Source of the DNA: Hyphomicrobiales bacterium
GTDB taxonomy: Bacteria > Pseudomonadota > Alphaproteobacteria > Rhizobiales > Rhizobiaceae
Direction: 5' to 3'
Length of the DNA: 64,000 nt
Assembly (NCBI GenBank): GCA_900471515.1
Contig: UCFC01000015.1
Span: 297,018-361,017, forward strand
The notes under the pieces are model-generated. The model was given only the letters and a program-made list of their open reading frames with translations, was not told where the DNA came from and did no database searches. Made by a program: the position numbers and the translations under genes. How positions within the stretch are numbered: the first letter of the stretch is position 1; each line of letters starts with the position of its first letter. This document shows positions 47,586-56,837 of the stretch, piece after piece.

Positions 47586-49454
47586 ATGACACTCAAAGAC
47601 AAGCCAAAACGCCCGGGCGCAAGGCCCCCCGCGCGCGATGCGCGGCCGAAAAGCGGCCCGAAGGCCGGTATGGACAAGCCCTCGAAGGCGGCTTCCGCGA
47701 AAGTGGCAGCCAAGGAAGCGGATGGCGACACCAAGGCGGAGCGTATTTCCAAGGTGATGGCGCGCGCCGGCGTCGCCTCCCGTCGCGATATCGAACGCAT
47801 GATCATGGACGGTCGCGTCACGCTGAACGGCAAGCTCCTCGATACGCCCGTCGTCAACGTTACGCTCGAAGACAAGATCGAGGTCGATGGCGTGCCGATC
47901 CGCGGCATCGAGCGCACCCGCCTGTGGCTCTACCACAAGCCGCCGGGCCTGGTGACGACCAATTCCGATCCCGAGGGGCGCCCGACGGTCTTCGATAACC
48001 TGCCGGAAGAACTGCCGCGCGTCATGTCGATCGGCCGCCTCGACATCAATACAGAGGGCCTGCTGCTGCTCACCAATGACGGCGGCCTTGCCCGTGCACT
48101 GGAACTGCCGACCACCGGCTGGCTGCGCCGTTACCGCGTGCGCGCCCATGGCGAGATCGATCAGGAAGCGCTCGACAAGCTGAAGGACGGCATTGCCGTC
48201 GATGGCGTCCTCTACGGCTCGATCGAAGCCACGCTCGACCGCACGCAAGGCGCCAACGTCTGGATCACCATGGGCCTGCGGGAAGGCAAGAACCGCGAAA
48301 TCAAGAACGTGCTCGGCGCGCTTGGCCTCGAGGTCAACCGCCTGATCCGCGTCTCCTACGGTCCTTTCCAGCTCGGCGAACTGCCGGAGGGGCAGGTGAT
48401 CGAGGTGCGCGGCCGCACGCTGCGCGATCAGCTCGGGCCGCGCCTCATCGAGGATGCCAAGGCGAATTTCGACGCGCCGATCTACAATGCGCCGGCCGTT
48501 GCCGCCGAAGAGGCCGAGGAGCCGGCCCCGGAACGCCGCGAACGCCCGCGCCGCGACGAAGACAAGCGCGAACGCGCCTTGAGCCGCCTCGACACCAAGC
48601 GCGACGATCGTCGGGATGATCGCAGGGACGACCGGCGGGGCGGCGACGACCGGCCGAAGCGTCCGACACTCGGCAGCCGCCGCAACGCCAATGTCTGGAT
48701 GGCGCCCGGCGCGCGTCCGCTCGGCGAAAAGGCGGCAGCCAAGGCGGCCAAGAATGCCCAGACGGCCCGCCGCCGCGGTGAAACACCCGCCTCGGCCAAG
48801 GAGCCGCGTTTCGATCGCACCGGCGATCGTCCGCGTGCGCAGATCAACCGCGTCCGTGAAGAGGACGGCGAGTGGATCCGTTCGAGCGAAGCGCCGCGCA
48901 AGCGCGACGAGGACGAAGGTTTCGGCCGCAAGCGCTCTTTCGGCGATCGCCCGACGCGTGACCAAGGCGGCGAGCGTCCGCGTTCAGCCCGGGGTTTCGG
49001 CGGCGAAGGCCGTTCCGAACGTCCACGTGGCGACAGGCCTTTCGGCGACAAGCCGCGTGGCGAGCGCCGCCCGCGTGAGGAAGGTGGCGACCGTCCGGCT
49101 CGCAGCTTCGGCGGCGAGGGCCGCTCCGAGCGCCCGCGTGGCGACAAGCCTTTTGGCGCCAAGCCGCGTGGCGAGCGTCGCCCGCGCGCCGAGGGTGAAG
49201 AAGGCGCGCGTCCCTACCGCGCGCGCGAGGAGGGGGGCGAGCGCTCTGCGCGTCCGGCCCGCAGCTTCGGCGGCGAGGGCCGCGCAGAACGCCCCCGCGG
49301 CGACAAGCCTTTCGGGGACAAGCCCCGTGGGACGAAGAATTTCTCCGGCAAGCCGAAGGGCGATCGGCCGGGCGGCGGCAAGCCTTCCGGCGGGCCGTCG
49401 AGAGGTGGTGCGAAAGGCAAGGGAATGACGCGCGGTGCGGATCGTCGGCGGTGA
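47586..49454 (+). CDS. rluB: RluB-type 23S rRNA pseudouridine synthase with long repeat tail
   Basis: Pseudouridine synthase of the RsuA/RluB/E/F group, in E. coli modifying U2605 of 23S rRNA. 622 residues. The S4 RNA-binding domain starts ERISKVMARAGVASRRDIER (about 58). The catalytic domain has RLWLYHKPPGLVTTNSDPEG and GRLDINTEGLLLLTNDGGLA (catalytic Asp), then GLREGKNREIKNVLGALGLE. Residues from about 310 to the end are a disordered Arg/Gly/Asp-rich tail with repeated units such as RSFGGEGRSERPRGDKPFG. The tail is much longer than in enterobacterial RluB. rsmD starts inside its last codons. Confidence 0.92.
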   Translation: MTLKDKPKRPGARPPARDARPKSGPKAGMDKPSKAASAKVAAKEADGDTKAERISKVMARAGVASRRDIERMIMDGRVTLNGKLLDTPVVNVTLEDKIEVDGVPIRGIERTRLWLYHKPPGLVTTNSDPEGRPTVFDNLPEELPRVMSIGRLDINTEGLLLLTNDGGLARALELPTTGWLRRYRVRAHGEIDQEALDKLKDGIAVDGVLYGSIEATLDRTQGANVWITMGLREGKNREIKNVLGALGLEVNRLIRVSYGPFQLGELPEGQVIEVRGRTLRDQLGPRLIEDAKANFDAPIYNAPAVAAEEAEEPAPERRERPRRDEDKRERALSRLDTKRDDRRDDRRDDRRGGDDRPKRPTLGSRRNANVWMAPGARPLGEKAAAKAAKNAQTARRRGETPASAKEPRFDRTGDRPRAQINRVREEDGEWIRSSEAPRKRDEDEGFGRKRSFGDRPTRDQGGERPRSARGFGGEGRSERPRGDRPFGDKPRGERRPREEGGDRPARSFGGEGRSERPRGDKPFGAKPRGERRPRAEGEEGARPYRAREEGGERSARPARSFGGEGRAERPRGDKPFGDKPRGTKNFSGKPKGDRPGGGKPSGGPSRGGAKGKGMTRGADRRR

Positions 49455-49995
49455 GTTTCGCGGACGGCCGCTAGCCGTACCAAAATCCAACGACATCCGG
49501 CCGACTGCGGACCGGACGCGTGAGAGCCTGTTCAATATTCTGAGCCATGCCTATCCGGAATGCATCGACGGCACCCGGATACTCGATCTGTTCGCCGGCA
49601 CGGGCGCGGTCGGCCTCGAAGCCGTTTCGCGCGGCTGTCGCCATGCGCTCTTTGTCGAAAACAGCGTCGAGGGCAGGGCGCTGCTCTGGGAGAATATCGA
49701 TGCGCTCGGCCTGCACGGCCGCACCCGTATCCTGCGCCGCGATGCGACCGATCTCGGCAGCATCGGCAATCTCGAGCCTTTCGACATGCTCTTTGCCGAT
49801 CCGCCCTATGGCAGGGGGCTCGGCGAGAAGGCGCTTGCGGCGGCTGCCGACGGCGGCTGGCTCAAGCCCGGCGCGATTACCGTTCTGGAAGAACGCGCGG
49901 ATGTTGCCGTTTCGGTGCATCCCTCCTATGTTTTCCTCGAAAGCCGAATATTCGGCGATACAAGAGTACATTTCTTCCGGTATCAGCCGCAGTAG
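49435..49995 (+). CDS. rsmD: 16S rRNA (guanine-966-N2) methyltransferase RsmD
   Basis: Methylates G966 of 16S rRNA. 186 residues from a GTG at 49435 that overlaps the end of the rluB-like gene by 20 bases in another frame, so the two are coupled. MRIVGGEFRGRPLAVP is the family opening, followed by RPTADRTRESLFNIL. SAM-binding is ILDLFAGTGAVGLEAVSRG and the catalytic motif is LFADPPYGRG. The length matches the family. Confidence 0.95.
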   Translation: MRIVGGEFRGRPLAVPKSNDIRPTADRTRESLFNILSHAYPECIDGTRILDLFAGTGAVGLEAVSRGCRHALFVENSVEGRALLWENIDALGLHGRTRILRRDATDLGSIGNLEPFDMLFADPPYGRGLGEKALAAAADGGWLKPGAITVLEERADVAVSVHPSYVFLESRIFGDTRVHFFRYQPQ

Positions 49996-50015
49996 TCGGC
50001 CCGTGGGAGCAGATC

Positions 50016-50897
50016 GTGCCGCAGTCGGAAATCATCAGTCCGAAATCGCCTGCGATCAGCGATCTTCCGACGGTTGCCGTCGCCTTTGGCGGCGGCGGTG
50101 CCCGCGGCCTCTCGCATATCCATATCATCGAAACGCTGGATGAGCTTGGCATCCGCCCGGTGGCGATATCAGGCTCCTCGATCGGCGCCATCATGGGCTC
50201 CGGCATGGCGGCCGGCATGTCGGGCGCGGAGATCCGTGAACACGCGCTCGCAACGGTCGGCAACAAGGCCGCCGTCGTCAGCCGCATCTGGGGATTGCGT
50301 CCGACGACGGTGCGCGACGCGGTCGCCAAGGGTATCCGCATCGGCCAGTTCAATCTGGAACGTATCCTGAAAGCCTTCCTGCCGGCGGAACTGCCGCAGC
50401 GGTTCGAGGATCTGCTGGTGCCGATGAAGGTGATCGCGACGGACTATTACGGCCAGGCCGAGGTCATCGCCGAACATGGCGAGCTGTTCCCCGCGCTCGC
50501 CGCATCCTCCGCCATTCCCGCCGTCTTCATGCCGGTCCGGCTGCACGGAAGGGTGATGATCGACGGCGGTATCGCCAATCCCGTTCCCTACGAATGCCTG
50601 ATGGATATCGCCGATATCGTCATCGGCATCGATGTCGTCGGCGCGCCGGAGGGCGACGGCACCCATATTCCGAACCGCATGGAGAGCATCTTCGGCTCCG
50701 GCCAGCTGATGATGCAGGCGGCGATCTCCCTGAAGCTGAAGCTCCTGCGGCCGCATATCTTCCTGCGCCCCACGGTCGGCCGCACCGGCGTCATGGATTT
50801 CCTCAAGGCGCGCGACGTGCTCGCCATGTCGGTCGGCGTCAAGGATGAGCTGAAACATGCGCTCGACCGGGAAATCGAGGCGCGGCTGAAGCGGTAG
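50016..50897 (+). CDS. Patatin-like phospholipase (RssA/NTE-type)
   Basis: 293 residues from a GTG at 50016 with GGGAGC 5 bases upstream; no ATG fits the conserved start. The Ser-Asp dyad lipase fold is clear: oxyanion hole VAFGGGGARGLSHIHII, nucleophile elbow PVAISGSSIGAIMGSGMAAG and catalytic Asp in MIDGGIANPVPYE. SSAIPAVFMPVRL precedes it, as in RssA and eukaryotic neuropathy-target-esterase-like proteins. There is no signal peptide, so it is cytosolic or peripheral to the inner membrane. The substrate is probably phospholipid or acyl ester (family inference). Follows rsmD by 20 bases. Confidence 0.92.
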   Translation: MPQSEIISPKSPAISDLPTVAVAFGGGGARGLSHIHIIETLDELGIRPVAISGSSIGAIMGSGMAAGMSGAEIREHALATVGNKAAVVSRIWGLRPTTVRDAVAKGIRIGQFNLERILKAFLPAELPQRFEDLLVPMKVIATDYYGQAEVIAEHGELFPALAASSAIPAVFMPVRLHGRVMIDGGIANPVPYECLMDIADIVIGIDVVGAPEGDGTHIPNRMESIFGSGQLMMQAAISLKLKLLRPHIFLRPTVGRTGVMDFLKARDVLAMSVGVKDELKHALDREIEARLKR

Positions 50898-50929
50898 CCG
50901 GAACAATTCCATGAGAAATGCGCAGATGC

Positions 50930-52741
50930 TCAGGCGTCCGCCGTCACATCGGCCTTGCTGGAGAACGGATCGTTGAAGCTCTCCGTCGCCCGTTTCGGCT
51001 TGACCAGCGGTTCCGGCTTGATCGGCGTCGAAAACAGGAGATCGTTGCCTGCCTGGAGACTGCCTTCGGAAACCTGCAGCACCAGCCGCGCTTCGTCGCG
51101 CTTGCGGATATCCTCGCCGATTTCATAGGCATCGACTTCGGACACGCCGAGCGCTTCCAGCGTGCGCCGGCCGAAAAGCAGGCCGGATTCCAGTGTCTCG
51201 CGCAGCTCGTAATCGACGCCCTTGTTGCGCAGTTCGATGGAGTGGATGCGGTCGTAGGAGCGCACGAAGAGCGTCGTCTGCGGATAATCGGCCTGGATCA
51301 ACTCGACCACCTTGTCGGTGATCTCCTTCTTCTGGGTGCAGACGAGCACGATCTTGGCCTTGTCGATACCGGCCGAACGCAGCACGTCCTTGCGGGTGCC
51401 GTCACCGAAATAGATGCGGAAACCGAAGGACGAGGCCTGCCGGATGCGGTCGGCGGAAAAGTCGATCACGGTCACGCTGCGGCCGCCGGCAAGCAGGATC
51501 TGCGCGGCGATCTGCCCGAAACGCGAGAAGCCGACCATCAGCACGTCCGCGCCCGCGCCCTCGAAATCCTCATCCAGTTCCTCTTGCTCGTCGCCGTTGA
51601 GCATCCGCTTGGAAAGTGCGGCACCGAGCGGCGTCAGCGCCATCGAAAGCGTGACGATTGCAACAAGGAGCGAGGCCGTGCTGCTTGGCATGAGGCCGGC
51701 AACGGCAGCCGTGGTGAAGAGCACGAAGCCGAATTCGCCCCCCTGCGGCAGCAGGAAGGCGATGCGTACGGCATCGTTATGCGAGGAGCGCGCCGCGCGG
51801 CAGAGCACATAGATGATGAGCGCTTTCACGGCCATGATAACAGGCACGGCGATAATGATGAAGAGCACGTTGTCGAGCAGCACCTGAAGCTGCAACGACA
51901 GCCCGACGGCAATGAAGAAGATAGCGAGCAGCACGCCGCGGAAGGGTTCGATATCGGCTTCGAGCTCGTGCCGGTAGGAAGATTCCGCCAGCATGACGCC
52001 GGACAGGAAAGCGCCCATCGCCATCGAGAGCCCGGCAAGCTGCATCAGGCTCGCCGAGCCCATGACGACGAAAAGCGCCGCCGCGATCATCGCCTCGCGC
52101 GCCCCGGTCCTGGCGATGATCTGGAAGAGGGGCGTCAGCAGGTATCGGCCCATGACGATCATCGCACCGACCGCCGCAACCGAGATGCCGAAATCGACCA
52201 GCGGATTGCCGCTGCCCTTGTCGCCGTCGAGGATGGTGACGACGGCCAGAAGCGGCACGATCGCCAGATCCTGAAACAGCAGCATGGAAAAGGAGCGCTG
52301 CCCGTAGCGGGTATTGACGTCGCCGTCGCCTTCGAGGATCTGCATGGCGAATGCCGTCGAAGAAAGCGCCAGACCGAAGCCGGCGACGATGCTGCCGCGC
52401 CATTCGAGCACGCCGGAAAGCCAGGCAAGCGCCGTCAGCACCAGGCCCGTCAAGACCACCTGCGCCGTGCCGAGGCCGAAAATGTCGCGCCGCATCTGCC
52501 AGAGGCGGGTGGGCTTCAGCTCAAGCCCGATGATGAACAGCAGGAAGACGACGCCGAGCTCGGCAACGTCGAGGATCTGTTCGCCGTCGGTGATGCCGTG
52601 GAAGATCGGCCCGATGACGATGCCGGCCGCCAGATAGCCGAGAACCGTGCCAAGCCCGAGCTTCTTGAAGATCGGTGCAGCCACGACCGCGCCGCCGAGC
52701 AGCAGGATCGTTTCGGTGAAAAGCGCGTTGGGTGCGGACAT
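50930..52741 (-). CDS. CPA2 family cation:proton antiporter (KefB-like)
   Basis: 603 residues: 12-13 transmembrane helices, then a cytosolic RCK/TrkA-N domain. The membrane part shows LGTVLGYLAAGIVIGPIFHG, LLFIIGLELKPTRLW and GFGLALSSTAFAMQILEGDG. The RCK domain shows VLMVGFSRFGQIAAQILLAG with the dinucleotide loop, IDFSADRIRQASSFGFRIYF and AGIDKAKIVLVCTQKKE. This is the layout of potassium-efflux systems gated by nucleotides or glutathione. The KefF/KefG accessory gene is absent here. It is divergent from the PmbA gene. Confidence 0.92.
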   Translation of the reverse strand: MSAPNALFTETILLLGGAVVAAPIFKKLGLGTVLGYLAAGIVIGPIFHGITDGEQILDVAELGVVFLLFIIGLELKPTRLWQMRRDIFGLGTAQVVLTGLVLTALAWLSGVLEWRGSIVAGFGLALSSTAFAMQILEGDGDVNTRYGQRSFSMLLFQDLAIVPLLAVVTILDGDKGSGNPLVDFGISVAAVGAMIVMGRYLLTPLFQIIARTGAREAMIAAALFVVMGSASLMQLAGLSMAMGAFLSGVMLAESSYRHELEADIEPFRGVLLAIFFIAVGLSLQLQVLLDNVLFIIIAVPVIMAVKALIIYVLCRAARSSHNDAVRIAFLLPQGGEFGFVLFTTAAVAGLMPSSTASLLVAIVTLSMALTPLGAALSKRMLNGDEQEELDEDFEGAGADVLMVGFSRFGQIAAQILLAGGRSVTVIDFSADRIRQASSFGFRIYFGDGTRKDVLRSAGIDKAKIVLVCTQKKEITDKVVELIQADYPQTTLFVRSYDRIHSIELRNKGVDYELRETLESGLLFGRRTLEALGVSEVDAYEIGEDIRKRDEARLVLQVSEGSLQAGNDLLFSTPIKPEPLVKPKRATESFNDPFSSKADVTADA

Positions 52742-52855
52742 GCTTCATTTCTTTCGGTGGCGGAGCAAGCAGGCAGCCAGGAAAAGAATCGGCATCCACG
52801 GCCTTGATGCTTTCGGGAGTGCACAATAAATGGAACGGGAAGGAAAGGCCAAATC

Positions 52856-54205
52856 ATGTCCTCTGAAATCGATTCCTCGACACTTCTTTCCCGTGCAAGT
52901 CAATTGATCGATCTGGCGAAAAAGGCTGGCGCCGACGCCGCCGACGCCGTGGTCGTCCGTTCGCGCGCGCAATCGGTCAGCGTTCGCCTCGGCAAGGTCG
53001 AAGGAACCGAGTCCTCCGAGAGCGACGACTTTTCGCTGCGCGTCTTCATCGGCAGGCGGGTGGCAAGCGTTTCCGCCAATCCGGGCTTCGATCTGCAGGC
53101 GCTGGCCGAACGCGCCGTCGCCATGGCCAAGGTCTCGCCCGAAGATCCTTTTGCCTGCCTCGCCGATGAGAGCAGGCTTGCGAAAACCTATCCCGATCTG
53201 CAGCTGCTCGATACGACCGAGGTCGGCGCCGACCAGTTGCGCGAAGCGGCCCTTGCCGCCGAGGCAGCGGCCCTTGCGGTCAAGGGTGTCACCAATTCCT
53301 CCGGTGCGGGCGCGTCAGCCGGCATGGGCGGGCTCGTGCTCGCCACTTCGCACGGTTTCGAAGGCAGCTACATGGCGTCGCGCTTCGGCAATTCCGTCAG
53401 CGTCATTGCCGGCGAAGGCACCGGCATGGAGCGCGACTATGATTTCGACAGCCGCCTCTATCATGCCGAGCTCGACGATCCCGCCGATATCGGCCGGCGG
53501 GCCGGCGAGCGTGCCGTCAAGCGCGTCAATCCGCGGCAGGTCCCGACCGGCAAGGATATCACCGTCATCTTCGATCCGCGCATCGCCCGCGGTTTCGTCG
53601 GCCATATCGCCGGCGCCATCAACGGTGCCTCCGTCGCCCGCAAGACGAGCTTCCTGCGCGACAGGATGGGCCAGCAGGTGCTGAAAGCGGGCCTGTCGAT
53701 CACGGACGATCCGCTGATTGTGCGCGGGCCGTCTTCCCGTCCCTTCGACGGCGAAGGCGTTTCCGGAGAGCGGCTTGTGATGATCGAGGATGGCGTGCTC
53801 AAGCACTGGTTCCTGTCGACGTCGACCGCAAATGAGATTGGCGGGCTCGAAACCAATGGCCGCGGTGTGCGCGGCGGTACCGCCGTCACGCCCGCCTCGA
53901 CCAACCTGGCGCTGGAGCCCGGCGACATTTCGCCCGAGGAGCTGATCCGCAGCGTCGGCAACGGTTTTTACGTCACCGAACTCATCGGCCAGGGCGTCAA
54001 CATGATAACGGGCGAATACAGCCGCGGCGCGACCGGCTTCTGGATCGAGAACGGCGAACTGACCTTCCCGGTCTCGGAAGTGACGATCGCTTCGAACCTC
54101 AAGGACATGTTCATGCGGCTGACGCTCGCCAACGATATCGACCGCAAGTTCGGCGTGGCGGCGCCGACCCTGGCGATCGAAGGCATGACGCTTGCCGGCC
54201 GCTGA
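52856..54205 (+). CDS. pmbA: TldD/PmbA family protein (PmbA/TldE type)
   Basis: 449 residues starting at ATG 52856 after GGAAGGAAAGG. PmbA/TldE forms a heterodimeric metalloprotease with TldD that matures peptides such as microcins and degrades CcdA. The N-terminal domain (KKAGADAADAVVVRSRAQSV) and the C-terminal VIFDPRIARGFVGHIAGAIN, GGTAVTPASTNLALEPGD and ELIGQGVNMITGEYSRGATG are typical. It lacks the HExxxH zinc motif that marks TldD, hence the PmbA call. It stands at the head of a row leading to lipid A genes. Confidence 0.92.
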   Translation: MSSEIDSSTLLSRASQLIDLAKKAGADAADAVVVRSRAQSVSVRLGKVEGTESSESDDFSLRVFIGRRVASVSANPGFDLQALAERAVAMAKVSPEDPFACLADESRLAKTYPDLQLLDTTEVGADQLREAALAAEAAALAVKGVTNSSGAGASAGMGGLVLATSHGFEGSYMASRFGNSVSVIAGEGTGMERDYDFDSRLYHAELDDPADIGRRAGERAVKRVNPRQVPTGKDITVIFDPRIARGFVGHIAGAINGASVARKTSFLRDRMGQQVLKAGLSITDDPLIVRGPSSRPFDGEGVSGERLVMIEDGVLKHWFLSTSTANEIGGLETNGRGVRGGTAVTPASTNLALEPGDISPEELIRSVGNGFYVTELIGQGVNMITGEYSRGATGFWIENGELTFPVSEVTIASNLKDMFMRLTLANDIDRKFGVAAPTLAIEGMTLAGR

Positions 54206-54221
54206 CGAACGGGTCCCTGCC

Positions 54222-55031
54222 ATGAGCGATGAGGAAAAGTCCCGCTGGCAAGGCGATCTCGCATTGATCGCCGATGCCGCCAGGCAGGCGGGCGCCATCG
54301 CACTCGGTTTCTTCAACAAGTCGCCGGAAGTCTGGTGGAAGAACGAGGACCGTTCCCCCGTCAGCGCAGCCGATTTCGCCGCCAACGAAAAGCTCGAGGC
54401 CGTTCTGCGCCGGGCGCGGCCGGATTATGGCTGGCTGTCGGAAGAGACCGACGACGATGCCGGCCGTCTGCAATACGAGACCTTGTTCATCGTCGATCCG
54501 ATCGACGGCACGCGGGCGTTTCTCGCCGGCAAGGATCTCTGGTGCGTGAGTGTCGGCATCGTTTATCGCGGCCGTCCCGTCGCGGGCGTGCTCTATGCGC
54601 CGGCGCTGGACGAACTCTATGAGGCGGTGGAAGACGGTCCGGCCCTGAAAAACGGCAGGCCGATCGCCGTGTCCGCACGCGGCAAAGGCGATATCAGCCA
54701 GCTTGCCGTCAGCGAGGAGCTGTTCAGGCTCCTGCCGCCTGCCGTCCGGGAGCGCAACGAGCGTGTCAAACACATCCCCTCGCTTGCCTATCGTATTGCC
54801 ATGGTGGCTGATGGCCGTCTCGACGCGACCTTTGTCGGGCGCAACGCCCATGACTGGGATCTTGCCGCAGCCGATCTGATCCTGGATCGCGCCGGTGGCC
54901 GCCTTGTCGATCTCTCGGGCCGTCCGGCAACCTACAACAGGGAAAGGGTCAGCCACGACGCTCTGTGTGCCGCGCCGATTGGCCGCCTCGATGAATATCT
55001 GGACTTGCTCACTCATCTAAGAGACGGTTGA
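54222..55031 (+). CDS. 3'(2'),5'-bisphosphate nucleotidase CysQ-like (inositol monophosphatase family)
   Basis: 269 residues from the ATG at 54222. The lithium-sensitive phosphatase fold shows metal ligands in LSEETDDDAG, the signature FIVDPIDGTRAFLAGKDLWC and the second motif NAHDWDLAAADLILDRAGG. The FLAGKDLWCVSVG variation resembles CysQ, which removes 3'-phosphate from PAP in sulfate assimilation, but inositol- or fructose-bisphosphatase activity cannot be excluded. In rhizobia this gene precedes DUF4170 and waaA, as here. It starts 16 bases after pmbA. Confidence 0.88.
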   Translation: MSDEEKSRWQGDLALIADAARQAGAIALGFFNKSPEVWWKNEDRSPVSAADFAANEKLEAVLRRARPDYGWLSEETDDDAGRLQYETLFIVDPIDGTRAFLAGKDLWCVSVGIVYRGRPVAGVLYAPALDELYEAVEDGPALKNGRPIAVSARGKGDISQLAVSEELFRLLPPAVRERNERVKHIPSLAYRIAMVADGRLDATFVGRNAHDWDLAAADLILDRAGGRLVDLSGRPATYNRERVSHDALCAAPIGRLDEYLDLLTHLRDG

Positions 55032-55092
55032 CGTTTCCGTCAAAATCCCTCAGATGAAGGGCCGGAGGAGAATAGGCAGAAAGAGAATAAGA

Positions 55093-55341
55093 ATGACAGA
55101 CTCCGGCGGTAAAAAGCAGCTCCTGCATCTCGTCTTCGGTGGCGAACTCGAAAACCTTGAAGGCACCCAGTTCAGGGATCTCAAGGATCTCGATATTGTC
55201 GGCATTTTCCCCGACTATGCCACGGCACTGACGGCCTGGAAGGCCAAGGCGCAGCAGACGGTCGACAATGCGCATATGCGCTATTTCATCGTCCACATGC
55301 ATCGTCTGCTTGACCCGCAGGATACGACCGGGAGCAAGTGA
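55093..55341 (+). CDS. DUF4170 domain-containing small protein
   Basis: 82 residues from the ATG at 55093. The pattern KQLLHLVFGGELENLEGTQF, then FRDLKDLDIVGIFPDYATAL and MRYFIVHMHRLLDPQ, is characteristic of DUF4170, a short alphaproteobacterial family nearly always found beside the Kdo transferase gene. Function unknown; conserved position suggests a link to lipopolysaccharide core assembly. It is separated from waaA by 167 bases containing a hairpin. Confidence 0.9.
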   Translation: MTDSGGKKQLLHLVFGGELENLEGTQFRDLKDLDIVGIFPDYATALTAWKAKAQQTVDNAHMRYFIVHMHRLLDPQDTTGSK

Positions 55342-55363
55342 CCCGCACCTCTATCCGCTGGCT

Positions 55364-55390
55364 CTCCGCTGCAGGCAGCGGAGGCCTTTG
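55364..55390 (+). terminator. Stem-loop after DUF4170 gene
   Basis: Perfect 9-bp arms CTCCGCTGC / GCAGCGGAG with only AG between, followed by GCCTTTG. Likely a terminator or attenuator between DUF4170 and waaA; the T-run is short. Confidence 0.5.
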
Positions 55391-55508
55391 CGTATCGGTT
55401 CCTTGCCCCTGATCGACGCATTCTGAACAAAATATTCGGTCATTGCGGCCGCAACGATAATTAGGGAATTGGATTGATGTCGATCTGCATGGATCGGAGG
55501 TCTGCCGA

Positions 55509-56828
55509 ATGAGTTCACGGATGGCGCGGATCGGTCTGAACGCGTACCGTCTGGCGGGAACTGTGGCGTCGCCGGTCGTCGGCCTCTACATCACCTACCG
55601 TACGGCCAAGGGCAAGGAAGACCGTGCCCGCCGGCTGGAGCGTTTCGGCTATGCGAGCGCCAACCGGCCGCAAGGTCCGCTCGTCTGGTTTCATGCCGCA
55701 AGCGTCGGCGAAACCAATGCCGTCATTCCCCTGATCCGTGAAATCCGCCGCCGCGACATCCATGTCATCCTGACGACGGGCACCATCACGTCGGCAAAGC
55801 TTGCCGCCGAACGTCTCGGCAACGATGCGATCCACCAATATGTGCCGCTCGACCTGAAACCCGCCGTCGGCCGTTTCCTCGATTACTGGCAGCCGGATTG
55901 CGCCATGATCGCCGAATCCGAGATCTGGCCCGCGACCGTGCTTGAACTTGGCCATCGCCGCATCCCGCAGATCCTCGTCAATGCCCGCATGTCGGACCGC
56001 TCCTTCGCCCGCTGGCGCCGCCGCCCGTCGCTTGCCGAAGCGCTTTTCGAAAATCTGGCGCTGGTCATCGCCCAGTCCGACCTGGACGCCGAGCGTTTCC
56101 GCGATCTCGGCGCCGTGCCGGTCATCACCTCGGGCAACCTGAAGGTCGATACCGACGCCCCGCCCTATGACAGCGCCGTTTTCGCCCGCTACAAGAAGCA
56201 GATCGGCGAACGCAAGACCTGGGCGGCGATCTCCACTTTCGACGGCGAGGAAAATGCCGCCGGCATCGTCCACCGGGCGCTGCGCGACCGCGACAGGCAG
56301 CTGACGATCATCGTGCCGCGCCATCCCGAGCGCGCCGACGAGATCGAGGCCGCCCTTGTCAAGCAGGGCCTGAAGGTCGCCCGCCGCACCCGCGACGATG
56401 TTCTGACGCCCGATGTCGATATCTTCCTGGGTGATACGATCGGTGAAATGGGCCTTTATCTGCGCCTGACGGAAGTGGCTTTCGTCGGCCGCTCGCTCTT
56501 TGCCGAGGGCGGCCAGAATCCCCTCGAGCCGGCCATGCTCGGCTGCGCCATCCTGTCGGGCGGCAATGTGCAGAATTTCCGCGAAGCCTATCAGAAGCTC
56601 GCCCGCAGCGGCAGCGCCCGCATGGTGCGCGATACCGAGATGTTGGCCAAGGGCGTGCATTACCTGCTGACCAATGACGAGGCGCGGGGCAAGATGATCC
56701 AGGCCGGCATCGCGACCGTGCACGAGATGCGCGGCGCGCTGAGCGCCACCTTGAAGGGGCTCGAACCCTATATCAACCCGCTGACGGTAAAGGCGCGCCT
56801 GCTGCCGAAAGCCGTGGCACAGGCTTGA
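55509..56828 (+). CDS. waaA: 3-deoxy-D-manno-octulosonic acid (Kdo) transferase
   Basis: GT30 glycosyltransferase adding Kdo to the lipid A precursor on the inner-membrane face. 439 residues. An N-terminal membrane anchor (TVASPVVGLYITYRTAKG) precedes the Rossmann domains. The acidic catalytic residue lies in VWFHAASVGETNAVIPLIRE, and GTITSAKLAAERLGND is the acceptor side. CMP-Kdo contacts include AISTFDGEENAAGIVHRAL, IVPRHPERADEIEAAL, AFVGRSLFAEGGQNPLEPAM. A HAD phosphatase gene follows after 9 bases. Confidence 0.95.
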   Translation: MSSRMARIGLNAYRLAGTVASPVVGLYITYRTAKGKEDRARRLERFGYASANRPQGPLVWFHAASVGETNAVIPLIREIRRRDIHVILTTGTITSAKLAAERLGNDAIHQYVPLDLKPAVGRFLDYWQPDCAMIAESEIWPATVLELGHRRIPQILVNARMSDRSFARWRRRPSLAEALFENLALVIAQSDLDAERFRDLGAVPVITSGNLKVDTDAPPYDSAVFARYKKQIGERKTWAAISTFDGEENAAGIVHRALRDRDRQLTIIVPRHPERADEIEAALVKQGLKVARRTRDDVLTPDVDIFLGDTIGEMGLYLRLTEVAFVGRSLFAEGGQNPLEPAMLGCAILSGGNVQNFREAYQKLARSGSARMVRDTEMLAKGVHYLLTNDEARGKMIQAGIATVHEMRGALSATLKGLEPYINPLTVKARLLPKAVAQA

Positions 56829-56837
56829 GGGAAGGGC

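Noticed and set aside
50918..52807. 629-codon plus-strand frame opposite the cation antiporter
   Set aside because: It is Asp/His/Arg/Gln-rich and hydrophilic throughout, as expected for the complement of a membrane protein gene. No domain was recognised.
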